The notes under the pieces: model-generated | Database searches by the model: none | Told to the model about the DNA's origin: nothing | What the model saw: the letters and a program-made list of their open reading frames with translations, nothing else | Translations under genes and position numbers: made by a program | Part shown: piece after piece, positions 41,399-54,200 of the stretch | How positions within the stretch are numbered: the stretch's first letter is position 1 | Layout of the letters: every line of letters begins with the position of its first letter | Source of the DNA: Sinotaia quadrata | Taxonomy: Eukaryota > Mollusca > Gastropoda > Architaenioglossa > Viviparidae | Reading direction: 5' to 3' | Assembly (NCBI GenBank): GCA_028829895.1 | Contig: CM054178.1 | Location: 106,613,558-106,677,557 of the forward strand | DNA: 64,000 bases

Positions 41399-42890
41399 GT
41401 ACACGCTTTGAATCTGAACAGAATGACAATGAATCAGCAAGTTGATGAGTGTTTATGGCTTTTGTTTCTTAAATGTGGGTGTAGCTCTTATTATTTTCTG
41501 AATATCTGTGACGTCACGGAGATAGAGAGTGAGTGAAAGAAATGACGAGGCAATATTTTATCTGAAGTGGTGACTGACCTGAAACTTCAAGCCATAGTTT
41601 GCAAATGAAGCAGGGAAGCCTACACGCGTAGCTAATGCCATGAGGTGTACGTTTCACCCAGTTTTACTGTAAATAGTTTATATTGGTGACTTTTAGTACA
41701 GTCAGAAGCCCGACAGTTGATTGCATCACTATTGCTAATAAAAATAACTTTATCGAATGTAAAATGACTGATCAGTTTCTAAATATTTTAAGTTTTGGTT
41801 TGGAGTGCTGGTGTGTGATTTAGAATAGAAAAAGAAAGTCTTAAACAATGTTGGAATTAATCAGTAATTATATGAAACAAGACATTTTAAAATTATATAT
41901 AAAAAGCAAGTGTTTTTTTTTTAAATTTAAAGTTACATTCAGAATACATGTACACCATTTTAATAAGAAAACTAAATAAACAAAGTGTCGCTGCCAGCGT
42001 TCGCTCAGGTTAATTGGTGGACTATTGCAGAGACCAAATATCGAGTAGTTAGTTACTGACATCCGGAAACACTTGGTATTACGTACGTCACGCATAAAGG
42101 CAATACCTTTGCGCACCTAGAAATATCGCAGTCATTCTTGGACAAGTCACGTTCAGTCACACCTGTGAAATGATAGCCTAAGTGGCTATTTCCGTTCAGA
42201 AAACAGACTGAGCCAGGTTGTGAAATTCAAGGATTAAGACTGACCTAGTTTTAGGACGTCGATAAATCAGTACACATGGTGCCACGATTAATTGCACACT
42301 GGACCCCAACAACGAGTCCAGCCATTTTGGAGTATTGATCCGATCGACTTGTATTATGTCACCGAATAGACAGGCTTCTGGAAGGCAGTACCGGAGTATT
42401 AATAAAATAAACAACGACCCCTAGATCCCTTTATCATTAGTGCGTGAATATCAAGTACTATTTTCGTCCTGCGCATTGCGTCAACAGCTTTTGACTAAAG
42501 TTACCTAATGTGACTAAGGCGCACGGGACTCAAGTCGTCACAAGGCGTGGATTAGTGTTTGTGATAAGCACGATTGTTTGGTCGTCCTCTGATTGTTCCA
42601 GTGCTGTGGTTAGCATCGATCCATTTTGCGGCCAACGCGACTTTCAGAAATATACATGTAGGTCACCACTGATGTTTTATTTTTAACTTTTGGCGTCAGA
42701 CTGGCTCGGCAAGCGTCACAATCACGAGGTTATTGCGAACTGATCCGTTCCATTGTGTGAAAACAAATTCGAATGTGAACACACAGTTCAAATAGTAGAA
42801 AGATTACCACTTAGTCCAACTGCAATTACTTTGGGTGAGTGCCAGTTTGAAATGTGCGATAAATTCCATATCTCCTCTTGCTGAGTGTAA
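41399..42890. other. Intergenic
   Basis: No recognised gene or element; short minus-strand frames at 41868-42116 and 42196-42414 have no family features. Confidence 0.5.
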
Positions 42891-43078
42891 CTAAAGTGCG
42901 AGATATTTACTTTCGGTGGCAGTGTCCCATTAAAGCGTGAGATATTTATTTTCGGTGACAGTGTCACTTTAAAGCGTGAGATATTTATTTTTGGTGACAA
43001 TGTCACTATGAAGTGCAAGATATTTATTCTCTATGACAGTGTCTCTTTGAAGCACGAGATATTTATTTTCAGTGACAA
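42891..43078 (+). repeat. Tandem repeat, about 40-42 bp, 5 copies
   Basis: Unit AAAGCGTGAGATATTTATTT then TCGGTGACAGTGTCACTTT, with substitutions between copies. Each unit contains the near-palindrome GTGACAGTGTCAC. Confidence 0.92.
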
Positions 43079-43487
43079 CTGGACAAGCTAAACAATGGCC
43101 ATCTACTGACCAATGGGCACTAAAGGAATTATGAGGGAAACGACTTAGTGGAGACAAACCCCTCGTTTCTTTACTTGTTTTGAAGCATTGGTACAGAACA
43201 CATCCTTTACAGAAGAGTCCCTTCTTTTATGGTGCATGCATGCTGTCAAGGCCAAAATAAAATGCAAAGTTATAAGTCCTAACTTGTAATTTTATGTTCT
43301 TTGCAGCTAAATAGAAATATATTGTTTTATGTCTTTCTTTCAGATGAATAATAATATATTTTAATTTCCACATATAACTTTGTATGCTTTTATGTTATTT
43401 TAACTGTAGAAACACCATGTGATTTAATGTTGGCTTATTTAATTTGTAATTAACTTGGTAAGTCCTTTCTGGGAAACTTGTAGCAGT

Positions 43488-43491
<4 letters not shown>

Positions 43492-43541
<50 letters not shown>
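43492..43541 (+). repeat. (GT)n microsatellite
   Basis: About 25 GT units, directly beside family A copy 4. Confidence 0.95.
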
Positions 43542-43544
<3 letters not shown>

Positions 43545-44035
43545 ATTTGACTGCTGATGTCTATGTTAGGATAAACTGAATGAGTGCCTAGCGTTAATCA
43601 AACATTGTTGTGAAGTGATATAAATGTCAATGCTCTTTTGATTATATTCATATGTTGTATATTTGATCGTTCATTTAATAAATTGTTAAATTTATTAACT
43701 TTCTTGCACATGTCAAAACTTATGTTATAGTAATAGTGGGTAGATTGGGGCTCGTTAAATATTAATAAAAGATGGATTTTTATTACTCCTTTAGTAAGAA
43801 GTTTCCACCTGCAGAAACATTATGCGACAGTAAAACGTCTTTCTTATTATTGTGTAAAGAGAGTAGTGTTTTACGACACCCTTATAATTCGCCAAGTGAA
43901 AGACATGTTGGTCCTGTGAGACAATTATTAATAACTATAAATTAAGATTCTCGATCACTTTTAATTAGTTTATGTGTTATTAGTAAAAAATAATAATCAT
44001 AACAAGTGAAGGGTGCCCAGAGATGTGTCACACTT
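43535..44035 (+). repeat. Interspersed repeat family A, copy 4
   Basis: Begins TGTTAATTTGACTGCTGATG and ends CCCAGAGATGTGTCACA, giving TG...CA-like limits; inner blocks GATTATATTCATATGTTGTA and AAGTTTCCACCTGCAGAAAC match copies 2 and 5. Confidence 0.8.
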
Positions 44036-44823
44036 TATATCATTATATTTATAGCACATACACGCGTCTTACTGTGAACTTAGTCGAGTCCTGTTTTGAG
44101 AGGCGTCAAATGAAAGGGCGTGGGAATTTTTCCAGTTGTGTTCAGGAATGCTTATTCATGCGAGGCGAGTCAGAAGGTACACACCTACCTCTGGTAGAAA
44201 AATGCTTGAGGAAAGTATGAATTTCGGTTATATTATTGACGCAATCCATTGAAGTTGATCTGCGTGTCTATATTATTTAATCTGCGAAAATGTTGAAACA
44301 GTTGACTTGAGTTCTACATAAACACAAACACTAATATCCTCATAAATATTGAAATTGATTAAGCGAACTCTTTCCTTGTTTCTATCTTTTTAGTCTTATC
44401 CAGGCGATATGTTTTATGTAATTTTTCCTGTCCTACTTGGCATTATCTAAACAACAACAAAAAATATAAACATTCATGCACACCTGCTTGTGTCAAGATT
44501 GTTCTGAGTACGCCCGAACTAATCTCACACACAATTCACCCTTCGCTTCTCGGTGCACATTTTTTAAATTTTGTTATTGCATTTTAAAAAAAACCCTTTC
44601 ACTCTAAGTGAGTAATGGTCGCTAAGTTACATGAATGCAGAGGGAGAAAATATGCCACATTCGACAATGCAGTGTCAGTTTAAAGCTGAATTCGTCACAT
44701 ACATCAGGTAACTGTACCGTCTGGTACAATTCTGTTTTGCATCAGACCACGCTGAGCTTTAAAGAACATTTTAAAATGAAGAATAAAGAAATATAATAAG
44801 GATCACATAAAACAAATATGCAG
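44036..44823. other. Intergenic
   Basis: No recognised feature; the 65-codon frame 44023-44220 overlaps the end of family A copy 4 and is probably chance. Confidence 0.5.
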
Positions 44824-45030
44824 ATCTACACATTTTAGACGGTATAAGTCAAATTAGATAATTATTATGTACTGTAAAGGTAAACATATAATCTACACAC
44901 TTTGGACAGTATAGTTCAAATTAGATAATTATTATGTACTGTAAAGGTAAACATGTAATCTACACACTTTGGACAGTATAGTTCAAATTAGATAATTATT
45001 ATGTACTGTAAAGGTAAACATGTAATCTGC
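44824..45030 (+). repeat. Tandem repeat, 67 bp, 3 copies
   Basis: Unit ATCTACACACTTTGGACAGT, then ATAGTTCAAATTAGATAATT and ATTATGTACTGTAAAGGTAAACATGTA in pieces; starts at 44824, 44891 and 44958. Confidence 0.93.
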
Positions 45031-45173
45031 AACACATAATCAAAAGATTCAATATTCACAAGTGTTTGAACACTTGCCGTAGAATGTGCATTGAGGACAT
45101 ATACACTGGATAAATAAATATTTTTTGAGTGTATTCATTTATTGAGAAGTAGTGCGGAAGGAATTGTATGTGT

Positions 45174-45345
45174 GAATGTACTTAGTGTTCCATTTAGAGA
45201 TTAGTTACTTGTATGGACGAATGTAATTAGTGTTCCATTTAGAGATTAGTTACTTGTATGGACGAATGTACTTAGTGTTCCATTTAGAGATTAGTTACTT
45301 GTATGAACGAATGTAATCAGTGTTCCATTTAGAGATTAGTTACTT
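45174..45345 (+). repeat. Tandem repeat, 45 bp, 4 copies
   Basis: Unit GAATGTACTTAGTGTTCCAT then TTAGAGATTAGTTACTTGTATGGAC; starts at 45174, 45219, 45264 and 45309. Confidence 0.93.
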
Positions 45346-45996
45346 GAATGACATATGAACAAGTATAAACGTGTTCTCAACTGTTACTCTCATTTTCTTA
45401 CCCCATCAGATAATTTACAACACCATGTCCGCAAACTTGAGAATTAGCTTAAAGCAGAAAAATAATCCATTGTAACGGATGAAGTGTGGTAAAGTAATAT
45501 TGTATGTTGAGAACCTCCCAGTTAATTAGATGCTACGAAAAGCTTTGTACCTCGCTAGAAGAAAAAGAAAACAAAGGTATTATACTGACTTTCTTTAGTA
45601 AAGTTACATTTAATGCATTTAGTCTTAATCCGACTTTCTTTTGAAGAAATGAAGACTGTTTTAGGTTCTGTTTAATTACATTTCAAATCAAGTGACCTCG
45701 ATAAATGACTACCAATAGTGCATTTGCTAATTATGTGATAAGAGTTTTCTAACTCTTACACACAAATACACAATTGTTCATTATTAACATACCAACAAAA
45801 TAACACTTCAAGAGGTTTCTTTCGATTTATCTTTGCATAAGAAACTTTCTTCAAACATCATCACATTATATCTACAGCAAGTGGCTTCTTTCACTTTAGC
45901 TCATTCTTCCCATCCTATCTCTCTATCTCTCCTCTCTTTATCATCCCGACCTTCCCGTTACCATCCCCACCCTCCCTGCTGTATCCGCAAACTTAT

Positions 45997-46176
45997 CCTT
46001 AATAATTTCCACCTACCTGTTATCCCTACCAACAGTGGATCATTCCTTAATAATTTCCACCTGCCTGTTATCCCTACCAGCAGTGGATCATTCTTTAATA
46101 ATGCCCACCTATGTTATCCGTACCAACATTAGATCATTCTTTAATAATTTCCACCTACCTGTTATCCTTACCAACA
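45997..46176 (+). repeat. Tandem repeat, 46-48 bp, 4 copies
   Basis: Unit CCTTAATAATTTCCACCTAC then CTGTTATCCCTACCAACAGTGGATCATT; it sits behind a pyrimidine-rich stretch (45900-45980). Confidence 0.92.
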
Positions 46177-48304
46177 TATGAATGTTGAACAGTTTAGTTA
46201 ATGACAATAAAAGTAATTAAATGAAATGTTATACATATACCTTCTGACTAATACCTGGCATGCTATCTGTATGTCAAAGGTCATTGGCATGACATGAGTA
46301 GCGCACACTAAGTACTTGTGTGCATATGTACAAGTGCGTTTGTGTGAATAAGTGTTACTTGTAAATTAAACAAAATTATTAATTAATTACCCTAACATGG
46401 CAATCAAAGCATCTCATTACATAGTCAACTTTTAGTCCAGTGTTCTCTGCTATTTAATAATTAATAGCTGGAAATTCTTTTGACTGCAAACTCATATGGC
46501 GTCCCAGAGAGTAGCTATGATCAATATCAACTACTACAGAATGATTATTATTTAATAATAATGGAATAAAATACATAACCATCTGCTAGAACAGTTTTTT
46601 TCTATCATCTGTATAACACGTGGTGTGAGCATGAAGTGTTTTTGATGACGGCTGGGTCAGTCTGGAGACGGGGTTGACGACGGCCGGTGGCCTGTACACG
46701 GCCATTGGTCATGAGTCGGAAGTATATCACAACAGTGTAGATGACTCAACAACACGACTATGCACTAGTCATGCTCTGTTGGCGTTTATGGTGAGGTTTA
46801 TAGTGCTGAATTTGAACAAAAAATGTACATTTTCCTTCCTTAAGAGTCCAGCGGAATGAAAGTGATTGCCTAACGCACTTTGCATGCGTCACTCAGAAGT
46901 TAGGAAAGACAAGAGTAAAAGGGAACCAACAATTACAAGTCATACAATAAGATTTAATAGGACGTAATTAAGAGGATAAAATTAGATACCATTATTCCAT
47001 GCATTTTTAATTTAAGTCTGACTGACCCTGTCAGCAAAATTCGAGACAGTCCGTCGAGTGGTCACGGCTTTTCACGAGCTGTAGTGAAAGCGAAAGCGGC
47101 TCCGACATATTGTTGGCGCGTTTTGGCGAGTTAAGGCATGGGTAAGACTATAGTTCTAGGTGGCCAGTAAGTCACGTGATCAGTAATCTAAATATTAAGA
47201 TAAGTATTGTAACTTGACTTACAGTTGCTTGGTAAAGTTACATAAGCGTTGGTGTATTTGCTCTAAGGCCGGGTACAGCATGGTGACCAAAGTATATAGC
47301 GGTGCTTCAGTTTCACTTGATCTGAATTTATTAGTTGCTTATTGCTTAGTTGCTTGAATTACATTATAAGGAGGGCACGTCTCGTGAGATCACTATGGTG
47401 TGTATATTTTATAATACAAAACAGACATAATAAATATATATTTGCACATATACAATACAGGAATGCATACAGGAATACGGACAAGCAGAAAAGAGATTTA
47501 CAGTAAATATCGTACAAACTGGCAGACGATGCACTAATTAGACATAAGTACGCACGCACTCACATACAGTCGTTTAGTTTGTTTTAGTACATCTTGATGG
47601 GTCGCAAGAAATTATGCTGTCAGCTGTTCGCAATTCTTAGCCAGTGACGTGATCTCAGAACTCTCAATCTGTTGCTATGGCTCCTCAGTCTGTTGCTATG
47701 GACTTCAACAAGGAAAGAGTCAAGAGAATTTGTTTTGCAGCACGAATTTTACAACTGTTTTTTAAAAAAAAATACAGTAATTGAAGAGGATATTTCTGGG
47801 TTCCTTGGAATTATAGGAGTGAGAGAGAGAAAGACAGAGATAGAGCGAGAGATTTTATTTTTTGAGAAAATTTAATTTAATCTGTTTATTTGTTAGTCAA
47901 AAAAGGGGTACTATATATTAAAGTTACACAATCTGCATTTCCATAACATAATATATATATATAGCCATTTGTGTAACAACAACGTAGTGATAAATTACAC
48001 AGAGTTCTATTATACACCAGTGTTATAATAATAATGATAAACAGGAAAATTCAATTCGTATTAAGCCCATGCTATTTTCCTCTTTCGTGCACAGTAGTTT
48101 TAAGTGGTAATAAACCCAGATTCCTTTACATTATATACTAGATACGCCCAGATTCCTTATATTAAATACAGCATAAGCCCAGCTTCCTTACATTAAATCT
48201 AGATAAAAACAGATTTCTTACATTTACTAAATAAGCCAACAGGTTCACTCGTATAACTGTTGGTTTTCAGACTGTTTTGCTTAAAGTAAAATTATTTTGT
48301 GGCC
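46177..48304. other. Intergenic
   Basis: No gene recognised. A CpG-richer patch at about 47040-47150 on the plus strand ends in ATGG|GTAAGAC, which could be a first exon with its donor. A GAGAGAAAGA run is at 47820-47850. Confidence 0.4.
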
Positions 48305-48430
48305 TAGTAAATTTGCATACCCCTATTTCTAAATTTAATTGTTATATAAATTGTTAAATTGTCGAAGTAACCCGACCTTGGACAATTTATATAACAATTA
48401 AATGTCAATTTTCAGAATATGTTGTCTGAA
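48305..48430 (+). repeat. Interspersed repeat family B, copy 2, with hairpin
   Basis: GTAAATTTGCATACCCCTATTT and AGTAACCCGACCTTGG tie it to family B. Unlike the other copies it contains a perfect 21-bp inverted repeat: arms 48334-48354 (TTTAATTGTTATATAAATTG plus T) and 48382-48402, with a 27-base loop. Confidence 0.7.
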
Positions 48431-49460
48431 GTAAAATTATTTTATAATATATGGCCTTCCATCAGCTGCATAAATCACTTTCATTTTATATTTGCTGTGT
48501 CTAAATTTAGATTTGATTTTTTTTTTGTAGGGAGGCATTGCAAAAATAAAATCTAACCACTCAGCGCAATGTAAATACTCACCAAAATGCAATATTTACT
48601 ACGGCGTAAAATCTAATACTCAGACTCAGAAACCAATATAAATGAATTCACAAAGCGTTCACAGTGCACGTAAGCCAGAGTGAATCCACAAAATGTTCAC
48701 AGTGCAAGGAGGTCAGAGTGATTTACAGCCAGCTGTGGCGCACTCTATATAAGCCATGGTCCCGCGATCACATACTTTTCTATTTTAGTAGTTTTAGAGT
48801 TTCTGGTGAGCTCCATAAAGTTCCGTAACTTTTGAGTTAGCCTTGGCTAAACAAACAAACATAGGAATTTTATTATATATATATAGATAGATAGATGGAT
48901 AGTTAGATTTGTTGATCTGAATGCTTTCGGTGAAATAAGGTATTTGGAGGTTTATGTACAAAGTTTTTCCTTATCCGTAAAAAGTAGGGTACGATAGGCC
49001 AGGATGGTCTTCACCATAAATTTATAAAATGCTTGACGTCTTAAAACGAGATAGTCGGTTGGAATTATAAATCTCTTAGCAGGGGATCTAATCTCGAACT
49101 AATCTCAGACAACCTGTTCCAGAACGGGGTCAATATTAGTTTCATAATTTACAGTTACGAATTTTGGTCTAGATTACGCATGCTTTGCTTACTGTTATTT
49201 GTAACAGTGACTGTTAAGTGACTGCAGTATTCATTTATTAAACTGAAGATAAAAAATAGCTGATTGCCACTGCCATTTTCTTTATTCAGTGTTGCGGTAA
49301 CAATACTTGAAGAATCCCGAGAAAATATTTTATTAGTCTATATCTACTCGTAATATATCGCTTGTATTCAAAACTTATAAACATTATTGAACTTTTTGCA
49401 TTGTATTATTTTAATGTGTAAAGTGTTAGTCTGTGACAGAGGGCGTCTGTGTATGAGAAA
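48431..49460. other. Intergenic
   Basis: No feature recognised beyond a short two-copy similarity at about 48645-48725 (CACAAARYGTTCACAGTGCA). Confidence 0.5.
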
Positions 49461-49471
49461 GAGTGAGTGTG

Positions 49472-49543
<72 letters not shown>

Positions 49544-49558
49544 CGTGTGTGTGTGTGT
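49461..49558 (+). repeat. (GT)n microsatellite
   Basis: About 100 bp of GT with a few GC and AG interruptions. The Cys/Val open frames across it are artefacts. Confidence 0.95.
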
Positions 49559-49688
49559 ATCAGAAAAAGAGTTTGTTTGCGTTCGTGTATTGTATGGATC
49601 GAAATAACTGGGTTTTTTTTGTTGTTGATAGTAATATATTTATTATTTAATTTCAGGGAATATGTTATACTATTACTACATCTACGCT

Positions 49689-49835
49689 CTTACTAGGAAT
49701 ATCTCTACTATTAATAGTTTACTACGAATATCTCTACTATTATTAGTTTACTACGAATATCTCTACTATTATTAGTTTACTACGAATATCTCTACTATTA
49801 TTAGTTTACTACGAATATCTCTTCTATTATTTGTT
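49689..49835 (+). repeat. Tandem repeat, 29 bp, 5 copies
   Basis: Unit TTTACTACGAATATCTCTAC then TATTATTAG. Confidence 0.93.
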
Positions 49836-49924
49836 TATAATTATTACTATTATACTACGACCTATTACACTGCCATCGCTAATTTTACTTCCGCCATTAC
49901 TACGTCTACAAGTGCTACACTGTT

Positions 49925-50093
49925 ACTACATCATTGCTTCTTATACCACTTAATGCACTATGACTACTACATCATTACTTCTTATACCACTTAATGCACT
50001 ATGACTACTACATCATTACTTCTTATACCACTTAATGCACTATGACTACTACATCATTACTTCTTATACCATTTAATGCACTATGACTACTAT
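49925..50093 (+). repeat. Tandem repeat, 41 bp, 4 copies
   Basis: Unit ACTACATCATTACTTCTTAT then ACCACTTAATGCACTATGACT; starts at 49925, 49966, 50007 and 50048. A diverged piece of the same sequence recurs at about 51640-51715. Confidence 0.93.
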
Positions 50094-50102
50094 TGTTCAC
50101 AC

Positions 50103-50645
50103 CTGTGACGCTAATGACATCCTAGTTATTGGTTATAATTATTATAATTATTTAATCGTCCATAACTAATTACCCAAGTGATGAGAATCTTAATTTATGT
50201 TATTAATAATTCTCTAGCAGACACCGCTCATCTCTCTCACTTGGCAGATATTCGGACGCTGTAAACGTTTTCTTTCTTCCACAATATTAAAGACAAACGT
50301 TTACAATTGCACAATATGTCTGTAGGTGGAAAGCTTCCTACCAAAGAAGATAAATCGGTCCTTAATCTATATTTAAGGAGCCCCTAAACATCCACTATCT
50401 CTCCAACGTATTTATATCAATATGTCTAATATGGTCAATAAATTTAACAATAAATTTATTAAATAGACAATCAAATATACAACATATGAATATAATCAAA
50501 AGAGCGTTGACATTGACATCACTTCACAGCAATGATCAATTAACGCTAGACAATCATTTAATTTATCCTAGCATAGACATCAACAGTTATATGAACACAC
50601 ACATCATTTCTTAGGCATAAATCATCAAAGACATGAGAGTGGAGT
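50103..50645 (-). repeat. Interspersed repeat family A, copy 5 (reverse)
   Basis: Its reverse complement carries ATTTAATAAATTTATTG, GTTTACAGCGTCC, TTGATTATATTCATATGTTG and TTCTCATCACTTG in the family A order. The end TGTGACGC...CTAGTTATTGG resembles the reversed end of copy 3 (TGTAACGCCAACGGC...TAGTTATTGG). Confidence 0.8.
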
Positions 50646-51065
50646 TTTAGAGATAATTAAAGTCAATGTACATAACCTTTTCAAAGATGGCGGCTGTAAC
50701 TTGAACCTATTCACTATCAAGCGGTTGCAACAAGTCACTGTCATTCTTATTTAGATGATGGCCCCACTTACCCCTTCTAGATATGTTACACAAGTGTTCC
50801 AGAATCTTCAATAATCTCTCCAAGTGCACCATGGAGAATCATTCAGAATTTACAAAGCACTATCAAGGACATCAGTGGGAGAGTTTCCCAATTTTCATGT
50901 ATGCTACTCAGCACACCACAAGGAATGTTCAAAATAAACTTTGTGAATTCTTGAGACCAAACTGAAGCCATCATTTTTTCGCCATATTGGCTTTTGGACT
51001 GAATTGACAGTAATCAACTTACAGCAGCACGTTTACTGATAAGTTCAACGATAACGCTGGATGCA
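50646..51065. other. Intergenic
   Basis: A 60-codon plus frame (50783-50965) has Cys and His residues (CTMENHSEFTKHYQGHQW) loosely like a degenerate zinc finger, but spacing does not fit a C2H2 finger. Nothing else recognised. Confidence 0.4.
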
Positions 51066-51221
51066 CACACCAATCTGATCAAGTAGAGTACATTGGTCAC
51101 TGAGGCCTGAAGTAGAAACACACCAATGTGATCAAGTAGAGTACATTGGTCACTGAGGCCTGAAGTAGAAACACACCAATGTGATCAAGTAGAGTACATT
51201 GGTCACTGAGGCCTGAAGCGA
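51066..51221 (+). repeat. Tandem repeat, 53 bp, 3 copies
   Basis: Unit CACCAATGTGATCAAGTAGA then GTACATTGGTCACTGAGGCC and TGAAGTAGAAACA. Confidence 0.93.
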
Positions 51222-51369
51222 ACAAAAAGCACGCTTTTCTCGTAAAAAAACGATTGTCTTTATGACTGGACTCAAGTTTGGTTCAAATTCAGAATGATTA
51301 GAATATAGACTTTCTTCAACAAAGTAACTTTCGGTGCATCCTCATTGGATGAATTTGTTATGAACAAGT

Positions 51370-51590
51370 ATGCAACTATTATTAAGAAAAACTACTCATC
51401 TAGCTAGAACTGGTTTAGATTGAATCAGCAATTTTCTAGCACATTCTCCATCTGAGCTGTTTAATTCCAACTCTGACATTTTAAAAGAATCATGACAAGG
51501 AGTGCCCAAGGTCGGGTCACTTTGACATTTAACAGTATATACAACAGTTAAGTTTAGAAATAGGGATAGGCAAATTTACTCCACCACAGA
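51370..51590 (-). repeat. Interspersed repeat family B, copy 3 (reverse)
   Basis: The reverse complement GTAAATTTGCCTATCCCTAT, TGTCAAAGTGACCCGACCTT, GGGCACTCCTT, GTCAGAGTTGGAA and GAGTAGTTTTT follows copy 1 block by block, and extends further than copy 2. Confidence 0.7.
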
Positions 51591-53181
51591 ACCATTCCAA
51601 CTATCGCAACTCTATTATAGACACTGCTACTACTGACACAACAATCCTACATCATTACTACTTCTATATCTGCTCCTACGTCTTCTACCACTTACTGCAC
51701 TATGACTACTATTGTTAGAACAATTCCAACTAACGCTATTCTACTACCGACTCACTACTACTATTATTATAATGGTATGTTTCAAATCATATCTCTTATG
51801 TTACAACGTCCAGGGTTGAATCTTGAACTCCCTACCTGCCTTATGTGGTTCTGGTACCATGACTTCGCGAACGACCGTTCATTTTGCATGGAACAATTAA
51901 GAGAACAATTCAGTCTGTGTAATACTTTCACAGTATTTGATACAGATGCTCTTCCTAAGATGCTAAAGTGCAGGTATTGTTTGTAATTATGCTTAGCGTC
52001 AATTCTGTGTTCCAAAAAGACAAGGCAACTGTATGACATACTTCTTTCTTGTTGATTGTGTGTACTATCTGTCTGGTCTGTGATGCACTCGGAAACGCAC
52101 GCTTCTACTTCCAAGTCTTGTCACAATGTCGCCTTTGTGTTCTAAATAACAAATAGCTAGGACCCGTCAGTCACAGATCCTTCCCATCAACGGAATTTGC
52201 AATTAAATCTACTTCCGGAATAACTTGTAAAATTACCGGATACATTTAGTGACAAACAAAATGATGAAACTAAGTGAGTCATTTCGCCCAGTGTGTGTTC
52301 ATGCAGTTACTACTAAGTCAGGTCTGTGACGTGGCATAGCTTGTAATCTGACAGTCATCTTTAACCTTTCATTGTGACCTGACAGTGACTATAACTCTTT
52401 ACTGGTACGTAACCTTTAAGTGGTCTGTGACATGACAATGGTTTGTGGCCTTAAAAGAATGTGTGACATGACAGTGGTCCGCGACTTGACAGTGCTCAAT
52501 GTACAAGCCCACGTGTCACCTTTAAAGCACTGACAGTCAGTGAATATTACTTATCATAATCATTTATCAAATGAAATGTTGAAAATAAGTATGTTTAACT
52601 TGTCGAGGCTGAGATCACGTGACTTCATACATTTAATGGATACAAGGGTAGATATCAAATGCATTTCTGAGTTTCCGTTATTGGTCGTCAGGGATGAGAC
52701 TAAAAAGACATAAAGTGCAAGAAAAAATGTGTTTTCAGGGTCACCAGGTGGAAATGTGTCCCGATGACGAGTATTAATTAGATATTTGTCTATTAGATAT
52801 TTCTATTAATTTCATCATTGTATCTAGCACACGTCTTCAGTGTAATACAAAATCTCAGTTGTCGCAACTTTTAAGTAAATTCCAAGATGTCACATAACTC
52901 CAAAGGTTTAGGATCAGAATGAAGGAATCAGACACTCACAAATGTAATTTCTGCATTAATCAATATTCAAGATGCAAAACCCTACTCAAATTTGTAACAA
53001 TAGAAAGATTGATACGACCAATGAGAATGTATTATGTATTAAATAAAAATATTAATTATAAAACACATATCTGGTTCAAGGTAAGAAGAAACACTTCATT
53101 GTAAACCAAAATACGTTACAAACCTTCAGAAGAGTTATTCTCACCAAATATATATATTGATCTAAACCAATTATGCAATTA
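51591..53181. other. Intergenic
   Basis: Includes loosely repeated GTGACATGACAGTGG-type blocks at about 52320-52500. Overlapping frames at 51702-52114 are on opposite strands and unsupported. Confidence 0.45.
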
Positions 53182-53470
53182 GAGTTACAAAATCAATCAT
53201 GCAATCAGAGTTACAAAATCATTCATGGAAACGGAGTTACAAAACAAGTCATACAGTGAGAGTTACAAAATCTGTTATGGAAACAGAGTTACAAAATCAA
53301 TCATGAAATCAGAGTTACAAAATCATTCATGGAAACGGAGTTACAAAACAAGTCATGGAGTGAGAGTTACAAAATCTATTATGAAAACAGAGTTAAAAAT
53401 CAATCATGAAATCAGAATTATAAAATCAATCATACAATCAGTTACAAAAATTAATCATGCAACAGAGTAA
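53182..53470 (+). repeat. Tandem repeat, 26 bp, about 11 copies
   Basis: Unit GAGTTACAAAATCAATCATG then GAATCA, with higher-order alternation of ATCATTCATGGAAACG and AAGTCAT variants (a larger period near 104-108 bp). Confidence 0.93.
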
Positions 53471-53671
53471 TGAAACCAAATAAGTAGCTATAGAGTTTTC
53501 AAATACTTTGACACATTTTAAGAAGTTGACACAGTTTATCAATCTGTGGCAAAATATAAATGTAAAAATAGTTGTTTATTATTTTTACTATTTTTGAAGT
53601 AATAAAACTGCTGATTTCAACGTTATATTCTGAGACCTAAACCTGTATGAGAAAAACTTAGTGTTGCACAT

Positions 53672-54200
53672 TTTAAAACTTTCTCAAGTTGAAGATGAGA
53701 CAAAACTCCATGTCTTTGTTAAGTGTTACTATTAAAACTTTCTCAAGTTGTAGATAAGACAAAACTCCATGTCTTTTTTAAGTGTTACTATCAAAACTTT
53801 CTCAAGTTTAAGATGAAACAAACAAGTCTTGATTAAGTGTCACTGTCAAAACGTTCTCAATGTGATGAAAGACAAAACACCCAAGTCTTAATTTAGGGTC
53901 ATTATTAAAACTTTCTCAAGGTGATGAAAGACAAAACACCCAAGTCTTAATTTAGGGTCCATTATTAAAACTTTCTCAAGGTGATGAGAAGAAAAAACAC
54001 CCAAGTCTTGATTAAGGGTCATTATTATAACTTTCTCAAGGTGATGAGAAGAAGAAACACCCAAGTCTTATTAAGTGCCATTGCCATACCTTTCTCAAAA
54101 TGATGAGATGACGACATATCCAAGTCTTATTAAGTGCCATTGCCATAACTTTCTCAAAATGATGAGATGACGACATATCCAAGTCTTTAATAAGTGTACA
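53672..54200 (+). repeat. Tandem repeat, 57-60 bp, about 9 copies
   Basis: Unit AAAACTTTCTCAAGGTGATG then AGACAAAACACCCAAGTCTT and AATTAAGTGTCATTATT, with copies diverging along the array. Confidence 0.93.

Noticed and set aside
49387..49696. Cys/Val-rich frames
   Set aside because: Translation of the GT microsatellite.
51790..51860. tRNA-derived SINE suggested by a B-box-like GAGTTCAAGATTC on the minus strand
   Set aside because: No A box at the right distance and no second copy recognised in the window.
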